Positions 48,079 to 50,544 of a stretch of 50,544 bases of DNA are shown in pieces. A model generated the notes under the pieces. It searched no databases. It saw only the letters and a list, made by a program, of their open reading frames with translations, and was not told the origin of the DNA. Position numbers and translations under genes: made by a program. The stretch's first letter is position 1, and each line of letters starts with the position of its first letter. The DNA comes from Kiritimatiellota bacterium (GTDB lineage: Bacteria > Verrucomicrobiota > Kiritimatiellia > RFP12 > UBA1067), in NCBI GenBank assembly GCA_009778475.1, contig WRJS01000012.1, positions 1 to 50,544 of the forward strand, read 5' to 3'.

Positions 48079-50544
48079 ATGAAAAAAATCGTTTGGCTTG
48101 TTATCGGGCTGGCGGCGGCGGGCGCGGCAGGGGTCGCGCGGGGGGAGACGTATCACTTCTCCGGCAGCGGGTCGTTGCTGCAGTTAATAATTGACTACAT
48201 TGATGACGGGGATGTGCTGATGGTGGGGCCGGGGACGTATTCGTCCATCTCGACGGGGAACAAGCGCATCCGCATCGAGAGCACGCACGGGCCGGAGGTC
48301 ACCCTCATAGACGGCGGCAACTCGGAACGTTGCGCCACGCTGGGGTCGCTCGCAACACACACGGACACCGTCCTCGCCGGTTTCACGCTGACGAACGGGG
48401 TGGCCACCAACGGCGGCGGTGGGTCGTACGCCGGCACGCTGACGAATTGCGTGCTGTCGGGCAACTCGGCGAACGGAGGCGGCGGCGGGTCGTATTATGG
48501 CATACTGACCGATTGCACGCTGTCGGGGAACACGACGTCGTTCTACGGCGGCGGGGCGCGTTATGGCACGCTCACGGGCTGCACGTTGTCGGGCAACAGG
48601 GCGACATCGTGGTTCGGTGGCGGGGCATCTGACGCGACGCTGAACAACTGCCTGTTGACAGGGAACGAGGCGGGGAACAACGGCGGCGGGGCGGAGGGTG
48701 GCACGTTGACGGGCTGCACAATAACGTTGAACAACGTAATCACCGACCGCAACGGCGGCGGGATACGTGGCAGCACGGTGAGGAACTGCATCGTGTGGGG
48801 GAACACCCGCGCAAAAACCACGGTGGACAATTACTCCGGCGGCTCGTTCACACATTCGTGCGCGTTCCCGTTGCCGGGCGGTGTCGGCAACATCGCGGAG
48901 GACCCGCTCTTCATGGACGCCGAAAACGGGAACTTCCGCCTCCAGTCCGTTTCGCCCTGCGTCAACACGGGCGACGACACCCTCGCGACCGGCTTCGACC
49001 TCGACGGCAACCCCCGCATCCAAGGCCTCGCCGTGGACATGGGCTGCTACGAACGCTTCTTCCCACTCGGCGACCTCCACGTGGACGTCAAACGCCCCGA
49101 CGACAGCGGCGACGGCACGACCTGGGCCACCGCCAAGAAAACCATCCAGGCCGCCATTGACGCCGCCCAGGCCGGCAACCTCATCCTCGTCAACAACGGC
49201 GAGTACGGCGCCGTCACCGCCACCAACCAGGCCATCACCATCCAAAGCGTCAACGGCGCGGCGACGACCGTCATTGACGGCAACGGCGCCGCCCCCGCCG
49301 CGAGCCTGGGGACATTGACCACCCATACCGCCACCGTCCTGGCCGGGTTCACGTTGCGCAACGGACGTTACACCTACGGCGGCGGCGTCGCCTACGGCAC
49401 GGCCAACGACTGCGTCATCACCAACAACACCGCGTCCGGCGGCGGCGGGTCGTACCGGGGCGTCCGCAACCGCTGCCTCATCGCGGGCAACTTCGCCGGG
49501 GACGGCGGCGGGGTTCGCCACGGCGTGCTGAACAACTGCGCCATCATCGGCAACACGGCGTACCAAAACGGCGGCGGCGCGTACGGCGGCACCCTCAACA
49601 ACTGCACCGTGGCGGACAACACCGCCGACGTTGGCGGCGGCGGCACCTACGACGACGGGGCGCTCTATCCCTGCGTCGTCAACAACAGCATCGTCTGGGG
49701 CAACACCGTCGGCGGCGCGGTCAACAACCACAACAGCGCCGGCACCTTCCGCCACACCTGCACCACGCCCGCCCCCGAGGGCGGCGCGAACACCATGAAC
49801 ATCGCCGCCGCCCCCCGCTTTGTCGGCAACGGCGACTACCGCCTCCAAGGAAACTCCCCCTGCCTCAACAAGGGGGACAACACGCGTGTCGTCGGCGCGT
49901 TCGACCTCGAATGGCGCAACAAGGGGACGCTGCGTTTCAACGGCAACAACGGCAAACGGCAGGGCTCGACTTACATATACGACGGCACGGTGGTGATGGG
50001 ACATCCCAACGCGCCGTATGTCGGATACTGCGCGTCCAACACGGTTTTCAGCATCGCCGAAGGCATCACATACGGCAACTTCCCCGGCACCGCCGAAGCC
50101 GGTATGACCCTCGCGGGATTCGGCACGCTCGGCACTTGGTCACTGCACGGGCAAATGATGCGACCCGGCAGCCGCTTCGCGCCCGGCGACCCCGACACCA
50201 TCGGCACGCTCACATTCAACGGCGCGTTCGGACACAACGACGACGGCGGCGGCAACACCGCGGTTCAGTTGCAAGATGTGTTCTTCGACATCAAAATCGA
50301 CGGCGACGAATGCGACCGCATCCACGCCAACAACGAAATGCGCCTCCCCGCCAACGGCGGCGCATGGACATTCGTCGTGCGCGATCTCTCGCGCGGACAG
50401 AAGTCGGTCAAGGGCAATGTTTACACCGTCGTCGATTGGGACGGCTGGTTCCCGAATTGGTGGTCTCCGGTGGAATTCGACCTGCAAATCCATCCCAAAT
50501 CGCTCGGGCACATCGGCCTCGACCCCGACGCCGCCGTAACGCTC
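48079..50544 (+). CDS. Second large beta-helix protein (5' part, cut by window end)
   Basis: Exported paralogue of the preceding gene. AAAGGAAAAATCACC precedes the ATG, and the signal peptide is MKKIVWLVIGLAAAGAAGVARG. The 822 visible codons hold two helix modules with GGGA-type coils (for example GGGGSYYGILTDCTLSGN, GGGVRHGVLNNCAIIGN) and DPLFMDAENGNFRL / APRFVGNGDYRL closing strands. After about residue 620 the style changes to an autotransporter-like passenger (GTLRFNGNNG, SIAEGITYGNF, TLTFNGAFGHND, FDIKIDGDECDRIHAN). That suggests a C-terminal anchoring or barrel domain beyond the window. The reading frame is unbroken to the last base. Function is probably adhesion or surface display. Confidence 0.83.
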   Translation, partial: MKKIVWLVIGLAAAGAAGVARGETYHFSGSGSLLQLIIDYIDDGDVLMVGPGTYSSISTGNKRIRIESTHGPEVTLIDGGNSERCATLGSLATHTDTVLAGFTLTNGVATNGGGGSYAGTLTNCVLSGNSANGGGGGSYYGILTDCTLSGNTTSFYGGGARYGTLTGCTLSGNRATSWFGGGASDATLNNCLLTGNEAGNNGGGAEGGTLTGCTITLNNVITDRNGGGIRGSTVRNCIVWGNTRAKTTVDNYSGGSFTHSCAFPLPGGVGNIAEDPLFMDAENGNFRLQSVSPCVNTGDDTLATGFDLDGNPRIQGLAVDMGCYERFFPLGDLHVDVKRPDDSGDGTTWATAKKTIQAAIDAAQAGNLILVNNGEYGAVTATNQAITIQSVNGAATTVIDGNGAAPAASLGTLTTHTATVLAGFTLRNGRYTYGGGVAYGTANDCVITNNTASGGGGSYRGVRNRCLIAGNFAGDGGGVRHGVLNNCAIIGNTAYQNGGGAYGGTLNNCTVADNTADVGGGGTYDDGALYPCVVNNSIVWGNTVGGAVNNHNSAGTFRHTCTTPAPEGGANTMNIAAAPRFVGNGDYRLQGNSPCLNKGDNTRVVGAFDLEWRNKGTLRFNGNNGKRQGSTYIYDGTVVMGHPNAPYVGYCASNTVFSIAEGITYGNFPGTAEAGMTLAGFGTLGTWSLHGQMMRPGSRFAPGDPDTIGTLTFNGAFGHNDDGGGNTAVQLQDVFFDIKIDGDECDRIHANNEMRLPANGGAWTFVVRDLSRGQKSVKGNVYTVVDWDGWFPNWWSPVEFDLQIHPKSLGHIGLDPDAAVTL

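Overview
This is a GC-rich bacterial window of about 50.5 kb. The gene content suggests an anaerobic, polysaccharide-degrading member of the PVC superphylum, with Kiritimatiellota, Lentisphaerota or Verrucomicrobiota as the best guess. That placement is an inference from several features: an Rnf subunit, HydG, two Tat-exported Gfo/Idh/MocA oxidoreductases, a GH99-like lipoprotein, FG-GAP and HEAT-repeat exported proteins, giant right-handed beta-helix proteins with GGGA-type repeats, and an unusually dense load of intergenic palindromic repeats. No 16S rRNA or other phylogenetic marker settles it.

Layout. Bases 1-6741 are mostly housekeeping: the end of rnfE, a phosphoglycolate-phosphatase-like gene, an endonuclease III relative, lipB with a coupled membrane protein, rpsT, and a lolD / RsmC-like methyltransferase / GH99-like lipoprotein operon. 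Bases 7145-16824 hold glpF, a CobW-type GTPase, an outer-membrane porin, a deoxyhypusine-synthase-like gene coupled to a tiny secreted protein, an orphan short atpC, a five-bladed-propeller glycosidase-like protein, a MocA oxidoreductase and a lipoprotein. Bases 16825-21223 are a repeat-rich junction followed by a lower-GC, 3.7-kb mosaic gene. Its product carries a laminin-G-like domain, an S-layer-homology-like domain, HEAT repeats and a rhamnogalacturonan-lyase (PL4) module. It looks horizontally acquired, and ATA stands where its start codon is expected. Bases 21420-27089 hold htpG, an HExxH membrane protein, an FG-GAP protein and a HEAT-repeat protein.

Bases 27834-38310 form the most striking block. 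Seven genes on the minus strand are packed or overlapping: PLD-SNF2 helicase, antitoxin, PIN toxin, Fic, an Eco57I-type methyltransferase/restriction protein, AbiH, and a membrane protein. This reads as one composite anti-phage operon. Three of its genes contain palindromic intergenic-type repeats or short tandem repeats inside the reading frame, without breaking it. Bases 38389-50544 hold a second MocA oxidoreductase, a 4-copy tandem palindrome, tRNA-Ser(GGA), a metallophosphoesterase-PHP fusion coupled to a divergent hydG, an AEC transporter and two large secreted beta-helix proteins, the last one cut by the window end.

Non-coding space is dominated by palindromic elements. The clearest family consists of four copies of a CACAGAG-like heptamer spaced about 10-11 bp apart, then the same number inverted with the same spacing. 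A second, sequence-unrelated element built on TCGACT has the same 10-bp phasing. Most of these lie just 3' of genes. Several good sigma70-like promoters (TTGACA-17-TANNNT type) can be read directly.
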